Shown here: positions 1 through 8,616 of the stretch, piece after piece
How the letters are laid out: each line of letters starts with the position of its first letter
Numbering within the stretch: the first letter of the stretch is position 1
Origin: Chloroflexota bacterium
Lineage (GTDB): Bacteria; Chloroflexota; Anaerolineae; Anaerolineales; Villigracilaceae
DNA length: 46,897 bases
Assembly (NCBI GenBank): GCA_024224815.1
Contig: JAAENC010000445.1
Span: forward strand, 1-46,897
Direction: 5' to 3'
Notes under the pieces: model-generated
The model's input: the letters and a program-made list of their open reading frames with translations, nothing else
The model's database searches: none
What the model was told of the DNA's origin: nothing
Made by a program: the position numbers and the translations under genes

Positions 1-594
1 ATAAACGGGAAGTCCGTCTGATTTAACCAAGATCGTATCATCCAGCGTGCTATTTTCGACAGTGATATCGCCGCGCACTGCGTCTGTGACGGTAATATTG
101 CCTTCGCGCGGCATTCTAAATCGGATAACATAGCCCGCGCCGCTCTCGACCTTTTGGTCTGCTTCCGTTAAATCAACATCTCTGTCGGGGCAAATATCCC
201 GATGTTGTTGGCGGGCGTGTTTTTCGGTATCCACTTCTTTTTCTTCGTCGTGTGAGCAGAAACAATAATAAGCGTGGCCGCTTTCTACAAGTTGTCGAGC
301 ATATTTTGCGTAAATCTCACGCCTTTCAGTTTGGCGATAGGGGCCATAATCCCCACCAACATCGGGGCCTTCGTCCCATTCCATGCCCAACCAGCGAAGA
401 CCTTCCATCAATTCTTCTTCTGCGCCTTCTACGTAGCGTTTTTGGTCGGTATCTTCGATGCGCAAAATGAATTGCCCGCCCGTTTGACGAGCAAGAAGAT
501 AATTATATAAAGCAGTGCGCCCGCTCCCCAGATGTGTTCGTCCCGTTGGGGATGGGGCAAATCGTACTCGTGCCGGTGTTTTTTTCTCTGTCAT
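1..594 (-). CDS. gltX: Glutamyl-tRNA synthetase, N-terminal 198 residues (partial)
   Basis: This is the N-terminal part of a class I glutamyl-tRNA synthetase, which charges tRNA-Glu with glutamate in the cytoplasm. Translation of the complement gives MTEKKTPARVRFAPSPTGRT followed by HLGSGRTALYNYLLA, the class I HIGH-box region (here H-L-G), and then RIEDTD, which forms part of the glutamate and ATP site. The frame stays open to the window edge, so the KMSKS loop and the anticodon-binding domain lie outside. The ATG at 592-594 is preceded by GGAGAATT. It follows rodA on the same strand after only 24 bases, so it may be co-transcribed with the cell-shape cluster. Whether it is discriminating or non-discriminating cannot be judged from this part. 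Confidence 0.93.
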   Translation of the reverse strand, partial: MTEKKTPARVRFAPSPTGRTHLGSGRTALYNYLLARQTGGQFILRIEDTDQKRYVEGAEEELMEGLRWLGMEWDEGPDVGGDYGPYRQTERREIYAKYARQLVESGHAYYCFCSHDEEKEVDTEKHARQQHRDICPDRDVDLTEADQKVESGAGYVIRFRMPREGNITVTDAVRGDITVENSTLDDTILVKSDGLPVY

Positions 595-618
595 AATTCT
601 CCGTTGTTTTGTTTTTAA

Positions 619-1722
619 TTAATTAAATTCTGCCGATTTCTGGCGCATGATAACGCTTTCGACCAAACCTATGCCCAGCATTAGCGAGACCAAACCACTC
701 CCACCGTAGCTGATAAAGGGGAGTGGCAAGCCCGAAACAGGGATGAGATTCAGATTCACACTAATATTTACGGCACCCTGAAAAAATATCAGGGCTGCTA
801 CGCCAAAGGCGATCGTTGATCCAGCTGTATCCCGCGCAAGACGCGCAGCAAGAATACAGCGCCAAAGAATAAAAGCCAGTGTTGCGATCACAATTAATGC
901 GCCAACAAAGCCAAATTCTTCTGAGATCGCAGAAAAAATAAAATCTGTATGGCGCACCTTAAGAAAACGTAGCTGAACTTGTGTTCCTTGTCCATAGCCT
1001 TTACCCAGCCAGCCGCCAGAGCCAATTGCAATTTTGGCCTGCTCAATATTATAAGTTTCGCCATAAGTAGCATTCGGGTCTGGAAAAATAAAGGTAAGCA
1101 CACGTTGCTGCTGATATTCCTGTAGAAAAGGGAAGCCCGCAATAACTAGGGCAATTCCTCCGACTGCAAAAGAAACAAGATGTTTGAGTTGGAGGCCATT
1201 CATCCAGATCATCACTCCCCAAATAACCATGATCACAATCACGTTACTGAGATTTGGTTGTAGCAAAATCCAGACTGTTAACCCCATTGCCCAAAGCAAA
1301 GAGGTGATAATCCAGCGTAAATCACGGGGTTCATTTTTTGTCTGTTCAAAATAACGTGCCAAAATCAAAATAACGACCAATTTGGCTAACTCTGTTGGCT
1401 GAATAAAAATTGCGCCCAACCTAAACCATCGTGCCGCACCAAAAACTGCGCGCGCGCTCATAAAAAGGAAGATGAGCAAAATCATCATCACCCCATAAAT
1501 AGGGCGATATAAAGCCAGCCAATAATTATAGTCAATTGCTGCTATCAACACAATTACAGCCAGTCCAAAGGCCGCAAAAATAGCCTGACGGTTGGGATAA
1601 TCTGCCAACTCTGCGTTTCCAGCGACAGCAGAATCGATCATGGCAACACCAAAAGCGATTGCCAGAACAACCGCGCCAAGTAACCAAAAATCGAAATGTC
1701 GCCAAGAGAGATTTTTTAGCAT
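619..1722 (-). CDS. rodA: Rod-shape SEDS glycosyltransferase RodA
   Basis: A 367-residue polytopic membrane protein of the SEDS (FtsW/RodA) family, which polymerises lipid II glycan strands with a partner class B PBP. About ten hydrophobic segments are visible. The family-typical loop with HTDFIFSAISEEFGF and the C-terminal motif PFISYGGSGL are intact. I call it RodA rather than FtsW because it is the last gene of a mreBCD-PBP2-minCDE cluster, so PBP2 at 3913-6024 is the likely partner. The ATG follows AAAAGG at a suitable distance. It is separated from minE by about 140 bases that hold an inverted repeat. Confidence 0.93.
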   Translation of the reverse strand: MLKNLSWRHFDFWLLGAVVLAIAFGVAMIDSAVAGNAELADYPNRQAIFAAFGLAVIVLIAAIDYNYWLALYRPIYGVMMILLIFLFMSARAVFGAARWFRLGAIFIQPTELAKLVVILILARYFEQTKNEPRDLRWIITSLLWAMGLTVWILLQPNLSNVIVIMVIWGVMIWMNGLQLKHLVSFAVGGIALVIAGFPFLQEYQQQRVLTFIFPDPNATYGETYNIEQAKIAIGSGGWLGKGYGQGTQVQLRFLKVRHTDFIFSAISEEFGFVGALIVIATLAFILWRCILAARLARDTAGSTIAFGVAALIFFQGAVNISVNLNLIPVSGLPLPFISYGGSGLVSLMLGIGLVESVIMRQKSAEFN

Positions 1723-1785
1723 AATGCCTTTTTACCACAGAGATGATGAGCTTGCAAAGTCCTTAACATAAGAACTCACATAAAA

Positions 1786-1826
1786 AGTGACGAGTGAATG
1801 ATGTGCATCATATCTCACTCGTCACT
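1786..1826. repeat. Nested inverted repeat between minE and rodA
   Basis: AGTGACGAGTGA (1786-1797) is the perfect inverse complement of TCACTCGTCACT (1815-1826). Inside it, ATGATG (1798-1803) pairs with CATCAT (1806-1811), so the whole element can form an 18-pair stem with a small bulge. There is no T-run on the minus strand directly after it, so a classical terminator is unlikely. The same arm words recur at 27642-27675, which suggests a dispersed element. Confidence 0.8.
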
Positions 1827-1861
1827 GCTTATTCTATTTGAAGCTGTTTTTCTCTTAAAAG

Positions 1862-2125
1862 TTATCTTCCTCGCTGACGAGTTTTTGCCTTCAAAGGAAT
1901 GTCAGCAACCAAACGCTGCTCGCGTCCTTCGCGGGCTACATCAATATTAACCGCGCTCGGGTCAATTTCAATATGCCGAGAAATAACCTCGATCAATTCA
2001 TCCTTTAAGGCTTCCAAAACAGCCGGGGTCATATCTGTTCGATCATGTGTAAGGACAAGCTGCAAACGCTCTTTTGCACTTTGCGCGCTTTTTTTCTTGC
2101 CCGTAATTCTATTAAAGAAACTCAT
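1862..2125 (-). CDS. minE: Cell division topological specificity factor MinE
   Basis: An 87-residue MinE, the usual length for the family. The N-terminal membrane-targeting and MinD-contact region (MSFFNRITGKKKSAQ, then AKERLQLVLTHDR) is followed by the topological domain with the segment VISRHIEIDPSAVNID. MinE stimulates the MinD ATPase and displaces MinC, giving pole-to-pole oscillation that places the septum at mid-cell. It starts one base after minD stops, and has its own AGGGAGGAG ribosome site ahead of the ATG, so minD and minE are surely co-translated. The presence of MinE implies oscillation-based control here rather than a DivIVA/MinJ type. Confidence 0.95.
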   Translation of the reverse strand: MSFFNRITGKKKSAQSAKERLQLVLTHDRTDMTPAVLEALKDELIEVISRHIEIDPSAVNIDVAREGREQRLVADIPLKAKTRQRGR

Positions 2126-2126
2126 C

Positions 2127-2924
2127 TCAACTCCTCCCTGTCAATTTTGAAATTCGCTTCCACAAGCCACCTTGTTCTTCTAAATCCATATAAGGAACAT
2201 CTTCCCCTATTAATCGTCCTGCTATATTTCTGAAGGCCTGCCCTGCGCGACTTTCCTTATCAAGGGCAATTGGCGACCCTTGGTTTGCCGCGATCAAAAC
2301 AGATTTATCTTCGGGCACAATTCCGATCAAGTCAATTGCCAAAAGATCAAGTACATCATCAGGTGAAAGCATTTCCTGCTTTTTGACCATTTCATGATTA
2401 ACGCGATTCAAAATCAGAGAGGGACTACCTTTTTCTTCTGCTTCCAAAATCCCGATTACGCGGTCAGCATCTCGCACGGCAGAAATCTCAGGATTTGTCA
2501 GTACCAAAACACGGTCAGCAGGCGCAATCGCATTTTTGAAACCGCGCTCAATCCCAGCGGGGGAATCGATTAGCACCCAATCTACTTCTTCACGCAATTC
2601 ATCGCCTAAACGCATCATATCACTGGGAGAAACCGCCATTTTATCGCGCGTTTGCGCAGCCGGAATCAAAAATAAGCCTGGTAAACGTTTATCACGGATC
2701 ATCGCCTGTCGTAAACGACAGCGACCTTCTACAATATCCACAATGTCATAAACAATGCGATTCTCCAAGCCCATGATCACATCAAGATTTCGCAAACCAA
2801 TATCGCCATCTATACAAACAACTTTTTGTCCGCGTGAAGCCAAGGCAATTCCAAGACTTGCAATTGCGGTCGTTTTGCCAACGCCGCCTTTTCCTGATGT
2901 GATCGTAACGATTTTTGCACTCAT
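2127..2924 (-). CDS. minD: Septum site-determining ATPase MinD
   Basis: A 265-residue MinD/ParA-type ATPase. The deviant Walker A motif GKGGVGKTT spans residues 11-19 with the signature lysine K12. Further along are the CIDGDIGLRNLD segment and the Walker B-like VLIDSPAG. The C-terminus GGLWKRISKLTGRS looks like the amphipathic helix that binds membrane in the ATP-bound dimer. MinD recruits MinC to the membrane and is released by MinE. The ATG is preceded by AGGTG. It lies between minC and minE on the same strand, the usual order. Confidence 0.97.
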   Translation of the reverse strand: MSAKIVTITSGKGGVGKTTAIASLGIALASRGQKVVCIDGDIGLRNLDVIMGLENRIVYDIVDIVEGRCRLRQAMIRDKRLPGLFLIPAAQTRDKMAVSPSDMMRLGDELREEVDWVLIDSPAGIERGFKNAIAPADRVLVLTNPEISAVRDADRVIGILEAEEKGSPSLILNRVNHEMVKKQEMLSPDDVLDLLAIDLIGIVPEDKSVLIAANQGSPIALDKESRAGQAFRNIAGRLIGEDVPYMDLEEQGGLWKRISKLTGRS

Positions 2925-2942
2925 AAATTCACCTATATAAAG

Positions 2943-3650
2943 TTATTTCGCATCCCAGATTTCGGAATGAAACTCACCGTTTTTCAAAGAAATTTTAACC
3001 GCTTTTTGGGATGTCTTCTCTCCGGCGCGATTCTCGATCTCAGAAGCGATCTGTAACCTGGTCGGGGTCATCGTTAAAGCACAAATGAAAGCATCCGTGT
3101 TTTTACTTGCTTGCTGCCCTCCAGCATCTGCCCCCGCATGAACAGAACCGCGTAAACGCCCCCAGACAAGAATATTCCCTGCCGCCACAACCTCTGCCCC
3201 GGGGTTAACATCCCCCAGCACGACAACATGCCCCTTATGTTCAATTCTCGTTCCTGAACGAAGCGTACGCTCCACCCAAAGAACAGCATCTTCACTTTCT
3301 ACTCTTTTTGCCGCTTTGGGACGCGCAACTTCTTGCGGGCGTTGTTTCGAAATGCGTGTTGCCAACCCCAATAATTGCGCGGTCTGAACCGTTTTCGGCT
3401 CATCACTCACTACCGCCCACAATGAAATCGTACGGTCAGAAAGTCGATCACGCAACCCCGTCATATTGACTACGCGCAAGACTTGACTACCCACATCTAA
3501 AGCCAAACGAGCACCGCTAAAAAAGGATAGGCGCTCGTCTATCTGCTCAAAAAGCAGCGTTTCTAACCTGTCCCACTCTCCTTCACCAAGAGAGATGAGC
3601 AAACCGTCACGTAAACCTTTTATCTGGATGAGAGAGTTCTTTGAGTTCAT
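2943..3650 (-). CDS. minC: Septum site-determining protein MinC
   Basis: A 235-residue MinC, the FtsZ-polymerisation inhibitor carried by MinD. Residues 1-100 are the divergent N-terminal FtsZ-interacting domain. The C-terminal beta-helix domain is clear, with GHVVVLGDVNPGAEVVAAGN, then ILVWGRLRGSVHAGADA and TPTRLQIA, which form the MinD-binding and dimer surface. The start has no obvious ribosome site. It follows PBP2 on the same strand after a 262-base gap that holds an inverted repeat, so it may have a promoter of its own. Confidence 0.93.
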   Translation of the reverse strand: MNSKNSLIQIKGLRDGLLISLGEGEWDRLETLLFEQIDERLSFFSGARLALDVGSQVLRVVNMTGLRDRLSDRTISLWAVVSDEPKTVQTAQLLGLATRISKQRPQEVARPKAAKRVESEDAVLWVERTLRSGTRIEHKGHVVVLGDVNPGAEVVAAGNILVWGRLRGSVHAGADAGGQQASKNTDAFICALTMTPTRLQIASEIENRAGEKTSQKAVKISLKNGEFHSEIWDAK

Positions 3651-3722
3651 TTTGCTATGAGCTTGAGAGCCTGCGTAGATAAATATGATTAGGACTTAGG
3701 CAAAACATTTTTTCTCTGGAAG

Positions 3723-3771
3723 CAATGCTCCGCGTTGCGACTTGTTTACAGCACCCCAACGCAGAGCATTG
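3723..3771. repeat. Inverted repeat in the PBP2-minC gap
   Basis: CAATGCTCCGCGTTG (3723-3737) pairs with CAACGCAGAGCATTG (3757-3771) at 14 of 15 positions, leaving a 19-base loop. The related words AGGACTTAGGC and CTAAGGACTT stand outside the two arms. No T-run follows on the minus strand. The rest of the 3651-3912 gap shows no gene and no clear promoter. The word GCGTTGC recurs in the larger element at 34891-34972. Confidence 0.75.
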
Positions 3772-3912
3772 GGCTAAGGACTTAAAATCCTGATTATAAA
3801 GAGCTGAGAACACGGCAAATTATAGCACGAAGCAATAATATGATTATTTCAAAAGCAGGGCGAAATTCATCTAGCTACTACACTGCAAAAGATAGAGTAT
3901 TCCATTCCGCTT

Positions 3913-6024
3913 TTATCCCCCGCCACCTTCAGCAAGGTCAATTTCTTTTAATTCAAAATAGGCTTCCATCACCCGCCCTACAACAGGGCCAGCGACAGCA
4001 GCCCCTTCACCACCGTTATACATAAATGCCATAATAATGATCTCAGGGTCTTCAAAAGGAGCATAAGCTAAAGTCCATGAATGTGTAGGCCAATTACCAA
4101 AAGTACAGCGATTTGCAGCTAGTGCAACATCATCGCAATATTCGGCCGTGCCTGTTTTTCCCGCAACAGCAACAGGAAAATCGCCAAAAATTTCGTTTAA
4201 TGTTCCATAGAGCGTATCTGTAACGGCCAAGCGCATCCCTGTCTGGACTTGCTCAACTACATAGGGGTCAACGGCACTTTTTGTATCCATCTCAAGGCAA
4301 TAACCGTCTTCACAATCAAATTTAGTAATAAGCGGCGTGTCTGTAATATCCCATTTTAAACGAGGCACAAAAGGTTTTAGCAAACGCCCTTCATCATCTA
4401 ATTCTTCGCGCACAACTGTTGTTTGCATTTGTTTTCCATCGTTTGCGATGGTGGCGCCAGAAATCAGCACTTGTAGCGGCGTAGAGAGAACATAACCTTG
4501 CCCAACGCTGGCAATATAAGTATCACCCGTAGACCAGTTTTCACCCTGATTGATACGTTTCCATTGCGGTGAGGGTATCAACCCATCTGCCTCACCAGGA
4601 AGCTCGACCCCTGAAGGTTCCCCATACCCAAGTGCTCGCGCATATTCAGCCAAACGAAGAATACCCAGACCTTCTGGAATCTCGTCTTCAAAACCGGGTA
4701 AATCACCAGTACCACCACCCAGTTTATAGAAACAAACATTACTAGAGTAGGCGATACAACGATAAAAATCAATTTCTCCAAAACCTTCGGGTTTTTCGTC
4801 GTAAATCCAATCAACAAAGGGGCGTTCACGCCCTGGGTCATTTGGGGAGAATCTCTCTGTGAGAACAAGTTGCCCGGGCGCATAAATAGCCTGGTTAACA
4901 GAAACAACTTCTTCGTTCAATGCACCTGTAGCCGCCGAAAGCTTGAAAACCGACCCTGGCGGGTATTCACTAGAAATAGCATTGTTCAGAAGTGGATGGC
5001 GAGGGTCTTCACTGAGTTGTTGATAGTAATAGGCAGGAATAAAACGCGCCAAACGATTATTTTCGTAAGATGGGTAAGAAACCATTGCTAAAATTTCACC
5101 CGTTTTCGGGTTCATGGCTATCGTTACGCCACTAGAAATACGGACCTGACCGAAATAGGCGTTCCAGCCATTGATTTCACCTAGCAAAGCGCCTTCTGCT
5201 GCTTTTTGGAGGCGTATATCAATTGAAAGACGTACGTTTCTACCCGCTACAGCAGGAATGGGTGGCGCAAGATTACGCAGCTCTTTGCCTGCGACATCAA
5301 TTTCGACCACTCTTTTGCCATTCGTACCTGCAAGAATATCTTGTAAGGTTGATTCAACACCAGCGTATCCTATTTTGTCACGCCCGGCAATAAAGCCTTG
5401 CTCTTCATAAAAATCTACTTGCGTTGCGGGAATAGGGCCTAAGAAACCAATAATATTTGCTGTGAGGGAGCCTGTTGGATAATCTCGGATTGGGTCGATC
5501 TCCAGGGAAACGCCGGGCCAGCCCACTGCACGTTCGCGCACGATACGGGCGATGTCTTCGTCCACATCACAGCTGATCGGTACAGGTCTGTATGGGGCGA
5601 GAGAATCTCCCAATTCTACTAACTGAGCAATACCTGGCCCCGGGACACAAGTTGCAAAAAGTTTTGCGTCATCTACCGTTCCGTTGTTAACCGGCACGTC
5701 GATAATCACGGAGAGTTCGCGGTAGATATGTTGAATATCTGCAAGGTCATCCGGGAGGAAAGCCGGTGTGATGACAACATTATAAGAGGCGATATTACGC
5801 GCTAAAATAACGCCGTTGCGATCGTAAATGATGCCTCGGGATGTGGGTACGCTGATATCGAGTGTGTAATTATCTTCGGCGCGTGTAAGCCAGTTTTCAC
5901 CTTCGAAGACTTGCAAATTCAAAAGGCGATATGCCAGGGCACCAAAAACCAGCGCGGTTATAAGGTAGAAGGCCCAAACTCGCCATGCTTCTGCACGAAA
6001 GTCACGTGGGGTATTGGCGTTCAT
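3913..6024 (-). CDS. mrdA: Penicillin-binding protein 2, elongation transpeptidase
   Basis: A 703-residue class B PBP that cross-links peptidoglycan during elongation, working with RodA and MreC. An N-terminal membrane segment (about residues 14-34) is followed by the dimerisation domain with the RGIIYDRNG signature. The transpeptidase domain has the SxxK motif as S358-V-F-K361 in PPGSVFK, an SSN motif in AYSSNVCFYK, and the KTG motif at K623 in AGKTGTAEY. All catalytic motifs are intact. The ATG overlaps the end of mreD by 4 bases and has GAGGATG in front, so the two are translationally coupled. Confidence 0.94.
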   Translation of the reverse strand: MNANTPRDFRAEAWRVWAFYLITALVFGALAYRLLNLQVFEGENWLTRAEDNYTLDISVPTSRGIIYDRNGVILARNIASYNVVITPAFLPDDLADIQHIYRELSVIIDVPVNNGTVDDAKLFATCVPGPGIAQLVELGDSLAPYRPVPISCDVDEDIARIVRERAVGWPGVSLEIDPIRDYPTGSLTANIIGFLGPIPATQVDFYEEQGFIAGRDKIGYAGVESTLQDILAGTNGKRVVEIDVAGKELRNLAPPIPAVAGRNVRLSIDIRLQKAAEGALLGEINGWNAYFGQVRISSGVTIAMNPKTGEILAMVSYPSYENNRLARFIPAYYYQQLSEDPRHPLLNNAISSEYPPGSVFKLSAATGALNEEVVSVNQAIYAPGQLVLTERFSPNDPGRERPFVDWIYDEKPEGFGEIDFYRCIAYSSNVCFYKLGGGTGDLPGFEDEIPEGLGILRLAEYARALGYGEPSGVELPGEADGLIPSPQWKRINQGENWSTGDTYIASVGQGYVLSTPLQVLISGATIANDGKQMQTTVVREELDDEGRLLKPFVPRLKWDITDTPLITKFDCEDGYCLEMDTKSAVDPYVVEQVQTGMRLAVTDTLYGTLNEIFGDFPVAVAGKTGTAEYCDDVALAANRCTFGNWPTHSWTLAYAPFEDPEIIIMAFMYNGGEGAAVAGPVVGRVMEAYFELKEIDLAEGGGG

Positions 6025-6521
6025 AGCTCATCCTCGATATCATAAATCCATACGGCAAGGTCTCTTAAAATAGGGAAGGCCGGAAGTGCCAAGAAAAGAT
6101 TTACTAATAGGCTGGGGAGGGTAATAATACTCAACGCGTCGGCTATCAAAAAAGAGGTTCCTGTCAGGCGCAAGATAAGTATAGAAGCAATATGTACTAT
6201 CAGAGAGCCAAGAAAAACAACCACAAAAAGAGCTAATAAGGGCGCTTGCCAAATACGACGTACTAATAGTCGAGACAGAGCAACCATGAGGAGATAGCCC
6301 AGGAGAGGGACAAACCAAGGAAGAGCTGAAGACCACCCAACTAAAATGCCACCAAAAATTGCCCAATGCCAAGATGTTTCGACACGATCTTGCAGGGACC
6401 AAGCTGCAAGGGTAACAAGCATAAGGTCTGCATACCCTCCCAATACGGGGATTCGGCTCACAATCGCTAGCTGAACAATCAATACCAGCGAGAGTAAAGG
6501 AAGTGCTACTAGTTCTTTCAC
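6021..6521 (-). CDS. mreD: Rod shape-determining membrane protein MreD
   Basis: A 166-residue hydrophobic protein with about five membrane segments, the size of MreD. MreD sequences are poorly conserved, so the call relies strongly on position between mreC and mrdA. It is part of the elongasome and is thought to bridge MreC and the PBP2/RodA pair. The start appears to be GTG, 7 bases after the mreC stop, and its end overlaps mrdA by 4 bases. A start inside the mreC end is not needed. Confidence 0.85.
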   Translation of the reverse strand: MKELVALPLLSLVLIVQLAIVSRIPVLGGYADLMLVTLAAWSLQDRVETSWHWAIFGGILVGWSSALPWFVPLLGYLLMVALSRLLVRRIWQAPLLALFVVVFLGSLIVHIASILILRLTGTSFLIADALSIITLPSLLVNLFLALPAFPILRDLAVWIYDIEDEL

Positions 6522-6528
6522 GAGATAT

Positions 6529-7374
6529 TTATGGGGTTTCTACGGGGATTAGCGGGGCGATATCAACCGGTTTAAAGTTCATAATTACCAAGACGATCTC
6601 TAGGCGAGAAAAGTCTACTGCAGACTGTACAGAAGCTTTCTGAAAAAGTTCATAGTCTCGCTTGCGGAGATTGAATAACTGCCCAACAAGAAGATCCGGA
6701 GGATAATCGCCTCCCAAACCAGAGGTAAGAATGACATCTCCTTCCTGAACTTCCAAGTCTTGCGAGATCATTTCAAGAGCAAGATCGCCTGTTAGAGATC
6801 CGGCGAGGAGGGCATCGGTATCTGCATTTTGTAGGCGAACATTTACTGCTGATGCAGGGTCTGTAATCAGTTGAACTCGCGCTGCGTCTGCAATAACAGC
6901 ATCTATATGTCCAACCAGCCCTTGATTTGTAACAACAGGCATTCCTCGACGAATCCCATCGTTAGAACCACTATTGATAATGATATAGTGCAAAAAAGGG
7001 CTGGGATCACGCCCAATTACGGAGGTCGCTTTATATACGCTCTCGGGGCTGCTTTGAGAAAAATCAACAAGCGCCGCAAGCACTTGTGTATCGGTAAGCT
7101 GTTGCTGTAATTGGATCACTTGCGTTTGCAAGCCTGATATTTCAGACTCTAGTTGTGCGTTACGTTGTTGCAAAGACACAATATCATTTGGCGCGTTAAA
7201 AAAGTCTCGAATTGTAATATAACGTTCTGAAACCCATGTTTGTGCAGAGATAAGGGAGTTACCAAAACTATCAGAGGCTGAACTAAAAAAACCACCCAAA
7301 GCTAATGCCAGAATACCGCCAACCACCAAAAATATAATGGTTGTCTGCAAGGAGCGGGGAAATATCGTTTTCAT
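6529..7374 (-). CDS. mreC: Rod shape-determining protein MreC
   Basis: A 281-residue MreC. One N-terminal membrane anchor (about residues 10-28) is followed by a coiled coil rich in Q and L (about 62-100, LQQRNAQLESEISGLQ), then the extracytoplasmic beta-barrel domain with VIGRDPSPFLHYIIINSGS and GLVGHIDAV, typical of MreC. It ends with PLIPVETP. MreC activates PBP2/RodA from outside the membrane. It follows mreB after 46 bases; the ATG has no strong ribosome site, though TTATAC lies just in front. Confidence 0.93.
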   Translation of the reverse strand: MKTIFPRSLQTTIIFLVVGGILALALGGFFSSASDSFGNSLISAQTWVSERYITIRDFFNAPNDIVSLQQRNAQLESEISGLQTQVIQLQQQLTDTQVLAALVDFSQSSPESVYKATSVIGRDPSPFLHYIIINSGSNDGIRRGMPVVTNQGLVGHIDAVIADAARVQLITDPASAVNVRLQNADTDALLAGSLTGDLALEMISQDLEVQEGDVILTSGLGGDYPPDLLVGQLFNLRKRDYELFQKASVQSAVDFSRLEIVLVIMNFKPVDIAPLIPVETP

Positions 7375-7420
7375 GGAGGGTATAAGGAATTTATTTTTCC
7401 TTATAAAATATGGGGATACC

Positions 7421-8482
7421 CTAAGAGCTACGTCGCTCTAATCCGACGAGATAGGGGGAGAGGTTTTCAAAATCATCATAGATCATACCTGCGCCACGAG
7501 CAACACAAGTTAGCGGGTCTTCAGCCGCCCAAGTTCGGAGCTTGGTATCATCTGTCAAACGCTGATCAAGACCATTTAAGAGCGCACCGCCACCAGCAAG
7601 ACAGACACCTAAATCCATGAGATCGCCAATAATAGCAGGTGGGATTTCATCAAGAGCATCCTTTACTGTATCAACAATCACCTGAACAGAACCGGCTAAG
7701 GCTTCACGAATCTCAACAGAAGAAACTTCAACTGTTTCAGGAAGCCCGGTGACTAAGTTACGCCCACGCACCTCCATTGTCATTTCTTTCTCTAAAGGGA
7801 AAGCGGAACCAACGGTCATTTTCACTTTTTCTGCAATCCCCTGACCGATCAAGAGATTATATTTATTCCGCAAATACTGGATAATATCCTGATCCATTTC
7901 ATCCCCTGCTACGCGCAGTGACCGAGATGCTACAACACCACTCATCGACATAACGGCAACTTCAGTTGTGCCACCGCCAATATCCACAACCATACTCCCG
8001 CGCGTTTCTCCTACAGGAAGCCCAGCTCCTAAGGCAGCAGCTATCGGTTCTTCTATGAGAAAGGCTTGGCGTGCGCCGGCAGCCATTGCTGCATCATAAA
8101 CAGCTCGTTTTTCTACTTCTGTTACACCCGCAGGGATACCGATTACAATACGCGGTTTGGGAAGAGGAACAACGCTCTGCTCGTGAACGCGCCCGATGAA
8201 ATACTCAAGCATGATCTGCGTAATATCAAATTCAGAAATAACACCATCATGAAGAGGGCGAACAGCAATTACGTTTTTTGGTGTACGCCCAACCATTTCC
8301 TTGGCAGCCATACCAATGGCAAGCGGGCGACGAGAGCGCTTATCTATTGTCACCCAAGATGGTTCATTAATGACAATGCCTTTTCCCCGTACATTGACGA
8401 GGGTATTTGCCGTACCAAGATCAATGCCAATATCTAATGAAAAGAGGCCAAGAAGCCAGTTAATGGGGTTAAAAAAAGCCAA
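7421..8482 (-). CDS. mreB: Actin-like rod shape protein MreB
   Basis: A 353-residue bacterial actin. Phosphate loop 1 is visible as DIGIDLGTANTLV, phosphate 2 as MVVDIGGGTTEVAVMS, and the adenosine loop as CLAGGGALLNGLD. Family words such as GRTPKNVIAVRPLHDGVISEFD are intact. MreB filaments direct the elongation machinery. The start is a TTG with AAGGAATATT in front, giving an N-terminal stretch MAFFNPINWLLGLF, which could be the membrane-binding amphipathic helix. A later internal start would remove this helix, so I prefer the TTG. It is the first gene of the cluster. Confidence 0.95.
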   Translation of the reverse strand: MAFFNPINWLLGLFSLDIGIDLGTANTLVNVRGKGIVINEPSWVTIDKRSRRPLAIGMAAKEMVGRTPKNVIAVRPLHDGVISEFDITQIMLEYFIGRVHEQSVVPLPKPRIVIGIPAGVTEVEKRAVYDAAMAAGARQAFLIEEPIAAALGAGLPVGETRGSMVVDIGGGTTEVAVMSMSGVVASRSLRVAGDEMDQDIIQYLRNKYNLLIGQGIAEKVKMTVGSAFPLEKEMTMEVRGRNLVTGLPETVEVSSVEIREALAGSVQVIVDTVKDALDEIPPAIIGDLMDLGVCLAGGGALLNGLDQRLTDDTKLRTWAAEDPLTCVARGAGMIYDDFENLSPYLVGLERRSS

Positions 8483-8527
8483 GAGAATATTCCTTAAAGA
8501 TGATGTTTTTGGCCAGTAGCCTTCGGG

Positions 8528-8556
8528 ATTATAGCAAAGATAGCAAGCATACGCAA
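8528..8556 (-). promoter_or_regulatory. Promoter of the mreB cell-shape cluster
   Basis: On the minus strand TTGCGT (8551-8556) is followed after exactly 17 bases by TATAAT (8528-8533), and TGC directly before the -10 gives an extended -10. Transcription would start near 8521, about 40 bases ahead of the mreB TTG. It is the best sigma-70 match I saw in the window. Confidence 0.8.
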
Positions 8557-8616
8557 CTTATCATAAAAAAGCGGGTTAAATATCTCTGAAAGAACAAATA
8601 ATTATCCGGAGGACTC

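Noticed and set aside
894-1142. 82-codon frame inside rodA
   Set aside because: It lies on the same strand in another frame within an intact rodA; shadow of the real gene.
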